DNA from: Clostridia bacterium
GTDB lineage: Bacteria; Bacillota; Clostridia; Christensenellales; Aristaeellaceae
Assembly: GCA_017522345.1 (NCBI GenBank)
Contig: JAFWZN010000052.1
Coordinates: forward strand, 1-49,803
DNA length: 49,803 nucleotides
Reading direction: 5' to 3'
The notes under the pieces were generated by a model that saw nothing but the letters and a program-made list of their open reading frames with translations, did not search any database and was not told the origin of the DNA. The position numbers and the translations under genes were made by a program. Below are positions 16,004-24,128 of the stretch, one piece after another. Positions within the stretch are counted from its first letter, which is position 1, and each line of letters opens with the position of its first letter.

Positions 16004-16846
16004 ATGAAGGAAGCAATTATTTCGGCGAAGGACCTTTCATTTCGGTATGAGGGAAAGGAATCGTATGCCGTCGATCATGTAAATATCGAGATTGAAAAGG
16101 GCTCGTTTGTCGCTGTTCTCGGAAGAAACGGAAGCGGTAAAAGCACTTTTGCAAAATTATTGAACGTTTTAATCGAGCCGACGGAAGGAGAGATTTCCGT
16201 TTGCAGTCTTCAGCCAAAGACGGAGGACGACGCGTTCGCAATTCGTCAGAAATGCGGCATGGTCTTTCAGAATCCCGATAACCAGATGGTTGCGACGATT
16301 GTGGAAGAGGATGTTGCGTTTGGATGCGAAAACTTAGGCGTTGCGCCCGGAGAAATCGTTCGCAGAGTCGATTGGTCGCTTCGGACAGTCGGCATGGAGG
16401 AATACAGAAAAGCCGCGCCGCACATGCTTTCGGGCGGTCAGAAGCAAAGAATTGCGATTGCGGGCGTAATTGCGATGCTCCCGGAAGTGATTGTGTTTGA
16501 TGAATCCACCAGCATGCTCGATCCCAGCGGCAGGCAGGATATATTCGATCTTGCCATGCGGCTGAACAAAGAAAACAACGTAACCGTTCTGTGGATTACC
16601 CATTTTATGGAAGAAGCCGCAAAGTGCGACCGCGTGATCGTCATGGATCAGGGCAGAGTTAAAATGGACGGAACTGCGCGGGAGGTATTCTCCGACCCTA
16701 AGAAAATTGAAAAGTTCGGACTTGAAGCGCCCGATATGGCGAAGCTTGCAGAGGCGCTCAGAAAAGAAGGGCTCGACCTTAAAGACGGAATTATCACCGT
16801 TGACGAAATGGAAGTGGAATTGTGCCGGTTACTATCGAAAATTTAG
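16004..16846 (+). CDS. ecfA1: ECF transporter ATPase EcfA1
   Basis: One of two cytoplasmic ATPases of the energy-coupling factor that powers vitamin and metal uptake through exchangeable S components. Walker A GRNGSGKST (about residues 40-48), Q-loop FQNPDNQ, signature LSGGQKQR, and Walker B VIVFDE followed by the STSMLDP typical of EcfA1. About 280 residues. ATG 16004 fits the family N-terminus (KEAIISAKDLSFRY); ATG 15989 is a possible alternative, since the GAGGA next to 16004 is very close and GGGG at 15991-15994 may serve instead. It overlaps ecfA2 by 25 bp. Confidence 0.93.
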   Translation: MKEAIISAKDLSFRYEGKESYAVDHVNIEIEKGSFVAVLGRNGSGKSTFAKLLNVLIEPTEGEISVCSLQPKTEDDAFAIRQKCGMVFQNPDNQMVATIVEEDVAFGCENLGVAPGEIVRRVDWSLRTVGMEEYRKAAPHMLSGGQKQRIAIAGVIAMLPEVIVFDESTSMLDPSGRQDIFDLAMRLNKENNVTVLWITHFMEEAAKCDRVIVMDQGRVKMDGTAREVFSDPKKIEKFGLEAPDMAKLAEALRKEGLDLKDGIITVDEMEVELCRLLSKI

Positions 16847-17667
16847 CGCATGTGTACGCGCCCGGGACGCCGTTTGAAAAAAGGGCGATTGAAAAGATCA
16901 ATCTGACAATTAAAGACGGCGAATTTATAGGCCTTATCGGTCACACGGGCAGCGGAAAAAGCACGCTCATTCAGCATATCAACGCGCTGATGCTTCCTAC
17001 TGAGGGCAAAGTGATTGTAAACGGAATTGATACATCCACGCCCAAATCCGGCCTTGAAATCCGGAAAAATGTCGGACTTGTTTTTCAGTATCCGGAATAC
17101 CAGCTGTTTGAAGAGACGATCGAGAAGGACGTCGCTTTCGGGCCTAAAAATCTGGGCATAGACGAAGAAGAGATCAGAAAACGCGTACATCACGCGCTTA
17201 GGCTTGTAGGTATTGATGAACAGCTGTTTCATCAGTCGCCGTTTGATTTGTCCGGAGGTCAGAAGCGCAGGGTCGCCATTGCGGGCGTTCTTGCGATGAA
17301 ACCGAATATTCTGATTCTCGACGAACCCTCGGCTGGGCTTGATCCGGCGGGCCGCGCAGAAATGCGCAGGCTGATCAAGGACATCAAAAACGAGGGCACA
17401 ACCGTCATAATGGTGTCACACTCCATGGACGACGTTTCCAAAATGTGCGACCGAATCATCGTTATGAATAAAGGCAGAATTGCTTTGGACGGACCGCCCT
17501 GCGAGGTATTTAAGCATACAGAGCTTCTTGAAAGCATTCATCTGGGCGTACCTGCTGCGTCGATGCTCCGTGAAAGGCTCAATAAAAATGGATTTGATCT
17601 GCCGGACGACATTTACACCATAGAAGAGATCAAAACTGCAATCTTGGAAAAGCTCAAAAGGAGATAA
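16822..17667 (+). CDS. ecfA2: ECF transporter ATPase EcfA2
   Basis: Second ATPase of the energy-coupling factor. Walker A GHTGSGKST (about residues 40-48), Q-loop FQYPEYQLFEETI, signature LSGGQKRR, and Walker B ILILDEPSAGLDP. 281 residues. It starts with GTG at 16822 inside the end of ecfA1, indicating translational coupling of the ATPase pair. The FQYPEYQLF Q-loop distinguishes it from EcfA1. Confidence 0.93.
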   Translation: MPVTIENLAHVYAPGTPFEKRAIEKINLTIKDGEFIGLIGHTGSGKSTLIQHINALMLPTEGKVIVNGIDTSTPKSGLEIRKNVGLVFQYPEYQLFEETIEKDVAFGPKNLGIDEEEIRKRVHHALRLVGIDEQLFHQSPFDLSGGQKRRVAIAGVLAMKPNILILDEPSAGLDPAGRAEMRRLIKDIKNEGTTVIMVSHSMDDVSKMCDRIIVMNKGRIALDGPPCEVFKHTELLESIHLGVPAASMLRERLNKNGFDLPDDIYTIEEIKTAILEKLKRR

Positions 17668-17671
17668 GAAT

Positions 17672-18481
17672 TTGCTGAACAATATATCCATCGGGCAGTA
17701 TTTTCCGGGCGATTCCATAATTCATAAGCTCGACCCGAGAACAAAAATACTGTTTACCTTGATGTTTATCGTCTCTATATTTATATCCAAGGGATTTTTG
17801 TGCTTTTTTTTGATCGCCGCTTTTGCTTATCTGTGCATGAGAATTTCAAAAATCAGCCTGAAATTCATCGTGAGGGGATTAAAGCCGATATTATTCATCG
17901 TCGCCTTTACGTTTCTTCTCAACCTGTTTTTGTCTTCGGGCGACGATGTGATTGTGAAGTGGGGGGTTCTGAGCATCACCTTCACAGGAATCAGAAACGC
18001 GCTCTTTATGGCGGTCAGGCTAATTCTCCTTGTTACCTGCACGCAGCTTTTGACGCTGACAACCTCGCCCATTCAATTGACGGACGGTCTTGAAAGGCTG
18101 TTTACACCCTTTAAAAAGATCGGTTTTCCCGCGCATGAGCTTGCGATGATGATGTCCATTGCGCTTCGCTTTATACCGACGCTCATTGAAGAAACCGACA
18201 AAATTACGAAAGCCCAGAAGGCGCGAGGCGCGGACTTTGAATCCGGCGGCGTGATCAAGCGCGTAAAGGCGATGATTCCGCTTCTGGTTCCGCTGTTTGT
18301 CGGCGCGTTCAGAAGAGCGGACGAGCTGGCCATGGCCATGGAAGCCAGATGCTACAGAGGCGGCACGGGCAGAACCAAAATGCGTCCGCTTACGTATCGA
18401 AAGGCGGATTACTGTGCGTTTGGCATAAGCTTTATGCTGCTTTTGGTTGTAATTGCGCTTAATATCCTGAACGTATTTTAG
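17672..18481 (+). CDS. ecfT: ECF transporter transmembrane component EcfT
   Basis: Membrane scaffold that couples the two ATPases to S components. 269 residues with the usual start (SIGQYFPGDSIIHKLDPRTKI), about five to six transmembrane helices, and the two cytoplasmic coupling motifs, here QKARGADFESGG (near residue 186) and MEARCYRGG (near residue 223). It starts at TTG 17672 behind AAAGGAG (17657-17663). No S component gene is nearby, so this is a group II shared module. Confidence 0.92.
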   Translation: MLNNISIGQYFPGDSIIHKLDPRTKILFTLMFIVSIFISKGFLCFFLIAAFAYLCMRISKISLKFIVRGLKPILFIVAFTFLLNLFLSSGDDVIVKWGVLSITFTGIRNALFMAVRLILLVTCTQLLTLTTSPIQLTDGLERLFTPFKKIGFPAHELAMMMSIALRFIPTLIEETDKITKAQKARGADFESGGVIKRVKAMIPLLVPLFVGAFRRADELAMAMEARCYRGGTGRTKMRPLTYRKADYCAFGISFMLLLVVIALNILNVF

Positions 18482-18493
18482 GAGGATGAAAGC

Positions 18494-19261
18494 ATGCGAA
18501 GAATTCGTTTGATCGTCGAATACGACGGCACGAATTACTCCGGCTGGCAAAGGCAGATAAACGCAATGAGCGTTCAGGAGAAGCTGGAAAATGCTTTGAG
18601 AAGGCTTACAAGAGAAAATGAGCTTTCGGTTGTCGGGGCGAGCCGAACGGATGCGGGCGTTCATGCGTACAGCCAAAACGTGCATTTTGATACCGCGTGC
18701 AGGATTCCGGCGGATAAATTTGCTTTTGCGCTTAACACCATGCTTCCTCTTGACATAAGAGTTCGAAAGTCCTTTCGCGTAAAGGACGATTTTCATGCGC
18801 GTTTTCAAGCAAAGCGCAAGCAGTATCGTTACCTTTTCTATAATTCGCCGCACGCAAGCGCCATGTACAGAAACCAGACGGCGCATGTGATGTACAAACT
18901 GGACGAAGAAATCATGAACGAAGAAGCCAAAGCGATGATCGGCACACATGATTTCGCGCCCTTTGCCGCAAGCGGTTCGGAAGTAAAGGACACGGTCAGA
19001 ACCATATATTCCGTCTCGGTTAAACGCACAGGCGACATGCTTGAAATGCTCGTTGAGGGCAACGGGTTTTTGTATAATATGGTTCGGATTCTGGCCGGAA
19101 CGCTGATTGGCGTAGGGACGGGAAAAATCGAAAAAGGCGCAATTGCACGCGCGCTTGAAAGCGGGTCAAGGCTTGATCTTGGAATTACCGCGCCCGCGCA
19201 GGGGCTTACGCTTATGAGAATCGATTATGACGACGCGGACGAAATCGAGGATCGGATATGA
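18494..19261 (+). CDS. truA: tRNA pseudouridine(38-40) synthase
   Basis: Isomerises uridines 38-40 in the tRNA anticodon arm. The catalytic Asp is in GASRTDAGVHA (about residues 51-61). Other family marks are VEYDGTNYSGWQRQ at the start, FHARFQAKRKQYRY and GNGFLYNMVRILAGTLIGVG. 255 residues, the normal length. The ECF-truA order is common in Firmicutes, where these genes follow ribosomal protein operons; no ribosomal genes are present here. It overlaps the next gene by 4 bp (ATGA). Confidence 0.95.
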   Translation: MRRIRLIVEYDGTNYSGWQRQINAMSVQEKLENALRRLTRENELSVVGASRTDAGVHAYSQNVHFDTACRIPADKFAFALNTMLPLDIRVRKSFRVKDDFHARFQAKRKQYRYLFYNSPHASAMYRNQTAHVMYKLDEEIMNEEAKAMIGTHDFAPFAASGSEVKDTVRTIYSVSVKRTGDMLEMLVEGNGFLYNMVRILAGTLIGVGTGKIEKGAIARALESGSRLDLGITAPAQGLTLMRIDYDDADEIEDRI

Positions 19262-19731
19262 CGATTACAAATGTTATCAGGCTGCTCGCCGTAAACAAAA
19301 TCCCCTTTGATACTGCGGAATATGATGTGGACGAAAGCGATTTAAGCGGCGTGCACGCGGCCGAAGCGCTTGGATTTGATGTGGAAAGCGTGTTTAAGAC
19401 GCTTGTCGCGCGGGGAGACAAAAACGGAATCAACGTGTTTGTCATCCCGGTTGCGGAAGAGCTGGATCTGAAAAAATGCGCTTTGGTTTCCGGCAACAAA
19501 AAAATTGAAATGATCAGGGTATCGGAGCTTCTGCCCCTGACCGGTTATATCCGGGGCGGCTGCTCGCCCATCGGCATGAAGAAAAGGTTTCCGACCTTTA
19601 TCGACGAAACGGCGCAATTGTCCGATAGAATCTCCGTCAGCGCAGGACAAAGAGGCGTTCAGGTGCTGATCGCCCCGGACGATCTTTTGAATTTTGTTGA
19701 AGCGAAATATGCTGATCTCATTAAGACCTGA
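19258..19731 (+). CDS. ybaK: YbaK/EbsC-type aminoacyl-tRNA deacylase
   Basis: Trans-editing factor, most likely a Cys-tRNA(Pro) deacylase. 157 residues with YDVDESDLSGVHAAEALG, SVFKTLVARGD, a VSGNKKIEM segment, and GYIRGGCSPIGMKKRFPTFID, the core YbaK signature. The ATGA overlap with truA implies coupled translation of two tRNA-quality proteins. Confidence 0.9.
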   Translation: MTITNVIRLLAVNKIPFDTAEYDVDESDLSGVHAAEALGFDVESVFKTLVARGDKNGINVFVIPVAEELDLKKCALVSGNKKIEMIRVSELLPLTGYIRGGCSPIGMKKRFPTFIDETAQLSDRISVSAGQRGVQVLIAPDDLLNFVEAKYADLIKT

Positions 19732-19745
19732 AAAGAGGGAATTTC

Positions 19746-20894
19746 GTGCAGGATTCATTGAAAACAGGTTTTTTCGTGCGTGCGCTGAATAAGGTGCACG
19801 CATTTATCAGGAAAAATACGGTTTTATCCATTGCGATTGTCGCGGCGATTGTCACATCGTTTATCGTTCCGCCGGACAAAGCATATTTGGGCTATGTGGA
19901 TCTTAAAACCATGTGCTGTTTGTTTGGTACGCTTGCAGTAGTGTGCGCGCTTAAGAACATACGGTTTTTTGCGATTCTGGCAAGCCGCATTATACTGATT
20001 GCGGGCAATTCCAGAACTGCGGCGGTTACGCTTGTGTTTATCACGTTTTTTGGTTCCATGCTGATTGCAAACGACATGGCGCTGATTACGTTTTTGCCGC
20101 TTGGATATTATGTGTTTTCAACCTCGGGTGACCGCAAGGAGGTTGCGGCGGTGTTTATTCTTCAGAACATCGCGGCAAACCTTGGCGGCATGCTTACGCC
20201 CTTTGGAAACCCGCAAAATCTGTATTTGTATGCGAAATATGCAATTCCGACCGGCGAGTTTATGAAAATCATGGCTGCGCCGTTTGCGGTTGCGCTTTTT
20301 ATGATCATCGTCTGCTGTTTTTTGATTCCCAAGCACAGTATGAAGATCATCGATACGGGCGATACGAAATTGCCGAAAGACCGAACGGTTATCTATATCG
20401 TCCTTTTTGCGATCACCATCCTCATGGTATTTCGTCTGATTCCGTATATTCTTACGATTCTGATTGTGCTTGCCGCCCTGTTGATCCTGGATCGAAAGGC
20501 GATTAAGATGGTGGATTATGCGCTTCTTTTCACCTTCGTTTGCTTCTTTATTTTTGCGGGCAATATGGGGCGCATAGAGGTCGTGAAGCGATTCTTTTCG
20601 TATCTTTTGAATCTGAATCCCTTAATTACCTCCGTGTTCTCCTGTCAGGTGATCTCAAACGTTCCCTCGGCGATTCTTTTAAGCCAGTTTACGGAAAACT
20701 ATACGCCGCTTCTTTTGGGCGTAAACATCGGAGGCGCTGGAACGCTCATTGCAAGCCTTGCAAGCTTGATCACCTTTGGCGAATACAACAAGCATTATCC
20801 CGGAAGCGCGAAAGAATACATATGGAGATTTTCCCTCTATAATTTCTCCTTTGTCATCGTGCTTACGGTTTTCGGACTCGTTTTCCTTGTCTGA
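19746..20894 (+). CDS. SLC13/ArsB-like anion permease
   Basis: Integral membrane transporter of the ion transporter superfamily (citrate-transporter-like domain). 382 residues, about ten hydrophobic helices. Two re-entrant-loop-like motifs are visible: MLIANDMALITFLPLGYY (about 98-115) and GNPQNLYLYAKY (about 156-167), and in the second half SNVPSAILLSQF (about 302-313). It is shorter than typical SLC13 transporters (420-480). It starts with GTG 19746 behind AGAGGGA. Substrate unknown; a dicarboxylate, citrate, arsenite or sodium/proton role cannot be told from sequence alone. Probably the last gene of the ECF-truA transcript. Confidence 0.75.
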   Translation: MQDSLKTGFFVRALNKVHAFIRKNTVLSIAIVAAIVTSFIVPPDKAYLGYVDLKTMCCLFGTLAVVCALKNIRFFAILASRIILIAGNSRTAAVTLVFITFFGSMLIANDMALITFLPLGYYVFSTSGDRKEVAAVFILQNIAANLGGMLTPFGNPQNLYLYAKYAIPTGEFMKIMAAPFAVALFMIIVCCFLIPKHSMKIIDTGDTKLPKDRTVIYIVLFAITILMVFRLIPYILTILIVLAALLILDRKAIKMVDYALLFTFVCFFIFAGNMGRIEVVKRFFSYLLNLNPLITSVFSCQVISNVPSAILLSQFTENYTPLLLGVNIGGAGTLIASLASLITFGEYNKHYPGSAKEYIWRFSLYNFSFVIVLTVFGLVFLV

Positions 20895-20909
20895 TAAGCA
20901 ACCGATAAG

Positions 20910-20950
20910 GGCTGTCTCGCAAGCGCAGAGGCAGCCTGCTGTTTGTTTTT
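20910..20950 (+). terminator. Rho-independent terminator
   Basis: Arms 20910-20918 (GGCTGTCTC) and 20928-20936 (GAGGCAGCC) pair over 9 bp with one G-T, followed by a T-rich stretch to 20950. It ends the ECF-truA-ybaK-permease transcript. Confidence 0.75.
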
Positions 20951-21055
20951 GGCGCAGATGCTTACAAAGAGAAGAAAATTCTTTCTGTAAATACGAAAGA
21001 AATACTTTTGTCGTAAAATTGATGGAATAGAATCGGCAGTATAACAAATGCGTGA

Positions 21056-21084
21056 TTGTAAATTATTGCTTTGCATGATATAAT
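21056..21084 (+). promoter_or_regulatory. Predicted sigmaA promoter, extended -10
   Basis: TTGTAA (21056-21061), a 17-bp spacer, and TATAAT (21079-21084) preceded by TGA. A second overlapping TATAAT lies at 21084-21089. It drives the run of genes beginning at 21134. Confidence 0.7.
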
Positions 21085-21133
21085 ATAATATGTGCGTTTG
21101 TGCGCATTGAATAAAGGTCTGGAGGGATCCGAT

Positions 21134-22432
21134 ATGGGCGGACTTATGAACAGTTATTATTACGGAAAGGCTGGAAAGGGCGACTATACAGTCGATCAGA
21201 TGCCGACAACGCGCAGGCAGCTTTTCTTTACGACCCTTCGCGTGCGCTTCAGCAGCATGTGTGCGCTCAACATTTTCCATGTTGTGTTTGTTATCCCGCT
21301 TTTAATTCTTGCGGTGTATGCCTATAACGGACTTATGATGTTCGCGTCGGACGATGCGTGGAAGCTGGGCGGTGCCGAGATGAAGGAAGCGTACAGCGCA
21401 TACAGAGAAGCGTACGATGCATATGCGGACGTATACTATGCCAATGATAATATCGAAAAGAATAAGAGCCTTTTAAAGGACGTAGAGGAGCGCATTGCCC
21501 GCGTTGAAGCGGGCGGTGAAGTCATCGTTGAGGAAGCGCCGGTTGTTGAAGGCGGCGAGCCTGAGAAGCGCCCCGCCACGATGGAAGAGCTTCTTGCGGA
21601 AAAGGCCGTTTACGTAAATGAAATTGAGCGAATTGAAAAGCTTATTTCAGAGACGTCCGAAGAGGAGAAGGAAGCCCTTGAGCAGAAAGCGCTTGAGGCC
21701 AATTTGCTTTACGAAAACTATCGTTCGGGTTCTTTTAGGAGCTTTATTGCCCAGACGCTGCTTTTCATGATTCCCTTCATGGGTCTTGCGGGCATTGGCT
21801 CTACCGGTCAGATGTACATCCTCAGAAATTGGGCGCGCGACGAGCACGCGTTTATCTGGCAGGATTATAAAGCCGCCATCAAGGCCAATTGGAAGCAGGG
21901 CCTTGTCGTGGGCCTTTTAAACGGCCTTTCCATGTATCTTGGCTTTGTAGCGTTTACAACCTACGGCTCGATGGCGAACAAAAACGCGCTTTTCCTGATT
22001 CCGCAGTGGATGATGGTCATGCTCATGTTCGTCTGGTGGATGGTCAACGAAATCATCTTCCCGATGATGGTCACCTACGATATGAAGCTTAAGCAGCTCA
22101 TCAGAAACTCCGTCATCATGGTGATTGCGCGCCTTCCCATTGCCGCCCTCATACTGATCGGATCCGTTGCGATTCCCTTCGTCCTCACGTTCTTTGTGCC
22201 GATGCAGATTTCCTTCCTCGTGCTCATCGTGATTTACGGCGTCGTTGGTTTCTCCCTGACAGGCTTTGTGTACGCGTCCTTCGCCAACAGCTGCTTTGAT
22301 AAGTACCTCAATCCCCGCATTGAAGGCGCGGAGGTAAACAAGGGGCTTTATAACCCTGATGCAGACGAAGAGGAAGATGCGCCTTGCGAGGTTCAGATGA
22401 AGGAAGATCGCTTCTGGGAGCATAAATCCTGA
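21134..22432 (+). CDS. YesL-like (DUF624-type) membrane protein with a coiled-coil insertion
   Basis: 432 residues. A first transmembrane helix at about 45-67 is followed by a ~125-residue soluble, Glu/Lys/Ala-rich insertion (about 72-197) that looks like a coiled-coil hairpin (runs such as RIEKLISETSEEEKEALEQ). The rest has a further hydrophobic core of about five helices with AGIGSTGQMYILRNWARDEHAFIWQDYKAAIKANWKQ, which resembles YesL/DUF624 proteins. Those are poorly understood and often sit beside sugar uptake genes. ATG 21134 is chosen (GGAGGG at 21121-21126, spacing 7). The stop overlaps the next ATG (TGATG). The assignment to YesL is moderate. Confidence 0.65.
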   Translation: MGGLMNSYYYGKAGKGDYTVDQMPTTRRQLFFTTLRVRFSSMCALNIFHVVFVIPLLILAVYAYNGLMMFASDDAWKLGGAEMKEAYSAYREAYDAYADVYYANDNIEKNKSLLKDVEERIARVEAGGEVIVEEAPVVEGGEPEKRPATMEELLAEKAVYVNEIERIEKLISETSEEEKEALEQKALEANLLYENYRSGSFRSFIAQTLLFMIPFMGLAGIGSTGQMYILRNWARDEHAFIWQDYKAAIKANWKQGLVVGLLNGLSMYLGFVAFTTYGSMANKNALFLIPQWMMVMLMFVWWMVNEIIFPMMVTYDMKLKQLIRNSVIMVIARLPIAALILIGSVAIPFVLTFFVPMQISFLVLIVIYGVVGFSLTGFVYASFANSCFDKYLNPRIEGAEVNKGLYNPDADEEEDAPCEVQMKEDRFWEHKS

Positions 22433-23175
22433 TGAAATATGAAAGACTTTCTGAAATCTACGACCGTTTTACCGATGACTTTAATCATGACGATTGGGAA
22501 AAATGGTATTGGAAGCTGATTTCAAGCGTAAAAGCTGGCGTGAAGAGCGTGCTTGACGCCGGATGCGGCACCGGCCCGCTTTCCGTGAGGTTTGCGAAAA
22601 AGGGCATAAAGGTGACCGGAATCGATCTGTCCGAGGACATGCTGCGCGTGGCCTCGGACAAAGCGCGCAAATGGGGCGTGCCTGTGCGTTTTGTCTGCCA
22701 GGATATGCGTTTCATGGAAATTCCGTCCAGAGTCGACGCGGTGATCTGCGCCTGCGACGGTGTGAATTATCTGATCGCAGAAGACGATGTAAGGATGTTT
22801 TTTTCGCGCGTGTTCAAAGCGCTAAAGCCCGCTTCGCCCTTTGCTTTTGATATTTCCAATGAGGAAAAGCTTAAAAAGATGGGCCAGACCTATCTTTACG
22901 GCGAGGATAGGGAAGACAGCGCATATATTTGGACAAACGATTACGACGAGAAGACGCGCCTTATCGAGATGAATCTCACGTTCTTCGTTCAGGAGGAGGA
23001 CGGAAGATTTGCGCGCTTTACAGAGGCGCACACGCAAAAAGCGCATAGGGTTTCGGAAATTACAGCTTTGCTTGAAGAAGCCGGATTTATCGATATCTGC
23101 GTGTTCGGCGGCGACTCGGGCGAAAGCGAAGGACCCGGCGGCAAGCGCGTGTACTTCCTTTGCAAAAAGCCATAA
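22432..23175 (+). CDS. Class I SAM-dependent methyltransferase
   Basis: 247 residues with SAM-binding motif I VLDAGCGTGPLS (about 40-51), VTGIDLSEDMLRVA (61-74) and a DAVICACDGVNYLI segment, typical of the small YodH/CzrM-like methyltransferases of Firmicutes. The substrate cannot be inferred. It begins at ATG 22432, sharing one base with the previous stop (TGATG), so it is translationally coupled to the YesL-like protein. Confidence 0.85.
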   Translation: MKYERLSEIYDRFTDDFNHDDWEKWYWKLISSVKAGVKSVLDAGCGTGPLSVRFAKKGIKVTGIDLSEDMLRVASDKARKWGVPVRFVCQDMRFMEIPSRVDAVICACDGVNYLIAEDDVRMFFSRVFKALKPASPFAFDISNEEKLKKMGQTYLYGEDREDSAYIWTNDYDEKTRLIEMNLTFFVQEEDGRFARFTEAHTQKAHRVSEITALLEEAGFIDICVFGGDSGESEGPGGKRVYFLCKKP

Positions 23176-23198
23176 CCCCTTTGAAAGGATTTAATATA

Positions 23199-24128
23199 AT
23201 GAATATGACGAACATGAATACCGACGGAATTCTGCGCATATCGCTTATGGGCGGTCAGGCGCGTGCCTTTTTAGTTGACTCGACGCAGATGGTCGAAAAG
23301 GCGAGAAGAACGCACAATCTTTCCCGTACAGCAACAGCGGCGCTTGGAAGAACGCTGACGGCTGCGTGCGTGCTTGGCAATATGCTCAAGGGAGAAGACG
23401 AATCCGTCACCTGCCGCATCGACGGAAACGGACCGATGGGGCTTGTGATGGCGGTTGCAAAAAACGACGGATGCGTAAAGGGATTTGTGGCCCATCCCGA
23501 GGTTGATCCTCAGCGGCGCGGCGAGAAGCTGGACGTCGGCGGCGCGGTCGGTCATGAAGGATTGCTCACCGTCATAAAGGATATGCGTATGCGCGATCCC
23601 TATGTCGGACAGGTAAATCTTGTTTCCGGCGAAATTGCCGAGGACTTTGCCATGTATTTTACCTCCTCAGAGCAGACGCCGTCTCTGGTCTCGCTGGGCG
23701 TGCTCGTCGGGGATACGGTTGAAGCTGCAGGCGGACTTGTCATTCAGCTGATGCCGGGCGCGACCGAGGTTGCAATAAAATCCATCGAGCTTTCCGCCGG
23801 AATGTTCATGGATATTTCCAAAACCATCAAGGAAGATCATCTGGACGGCGCGGTTACGCAGCTCCTAATGCATCTGGAGCCCGAGATTCTTGAAAGAAAG
23901 CCCATCGCCTATAAGTGCGACTGCTCTCGCGAACGCGTGGAGCGCGCGCTGATTTCTCTGGGCGCGAAAGAGCTTGATGAAATGATCAACGAACAAAAGG
24001 GCGCGAAGGTGGACTGCCATTTTTGCAATACCCGCCGCGTATTCAGCGAGACGGATCTGATTCGGCTGCGCGACGTTGCGATCGCAAGCGCAGCAAAGCG
24101 CGCGGAATTGAATGTGACGGAGGAATAA
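23199..24128 (+). CDS. hslO: Redox-regulated chaperone Hsp33
   Basis: Cytoplasmic holdase activated by oxidation. The C-terminal zinc switch is complete: CDC (about residues 250-252) and CHFC about 30 residues later. The N-terminal domain shows the family patterns VEKARRTHNLSRTATAALGRTL, GLVMAVAKNDG, GEIAEDFAMYFTSSEQTP and GGLVIQLMPGA. About 309 residues. ATG 23199 has GAAAGGA 9 bp upstream; an in-frame extension to 23160 lies within the methyltransferase gene. Confidence 0.95.
   Translation: MNMTNMNTDGILRISLMGGQARAFLVDSTQMVEKARRTHNLSRTATAALGRTLTAACVLGNMLKGEDESVTCRIDGNGPMGLVMAVAKNDGCVKGFVAHPEVDPQRRGEKLDVGGAVGHEGLLTVIKDMRMRDPYVGQVNLVSGEIAEDFAMYFTSSEQTPSLVSLGVLVGDTVEAAGGLVIQLMPGATEVAIKSIELSAGMFMDISKTIKEDHLDGAVTQLLMHLEPEILERKPIAYKCDCSRERVERALISLGAKELDEMINEQKGAKVDCHFCNTRRVFSETDLIRLRDVAIASAAKRAELNVTEE

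Noticed and set aside
18020..18949. 309-residue minus-strand open frame across ecfT and truA
   Set aside because: It runs antisense over two conserved genes, with a basic, low-complexity translation typical of shadow frames.
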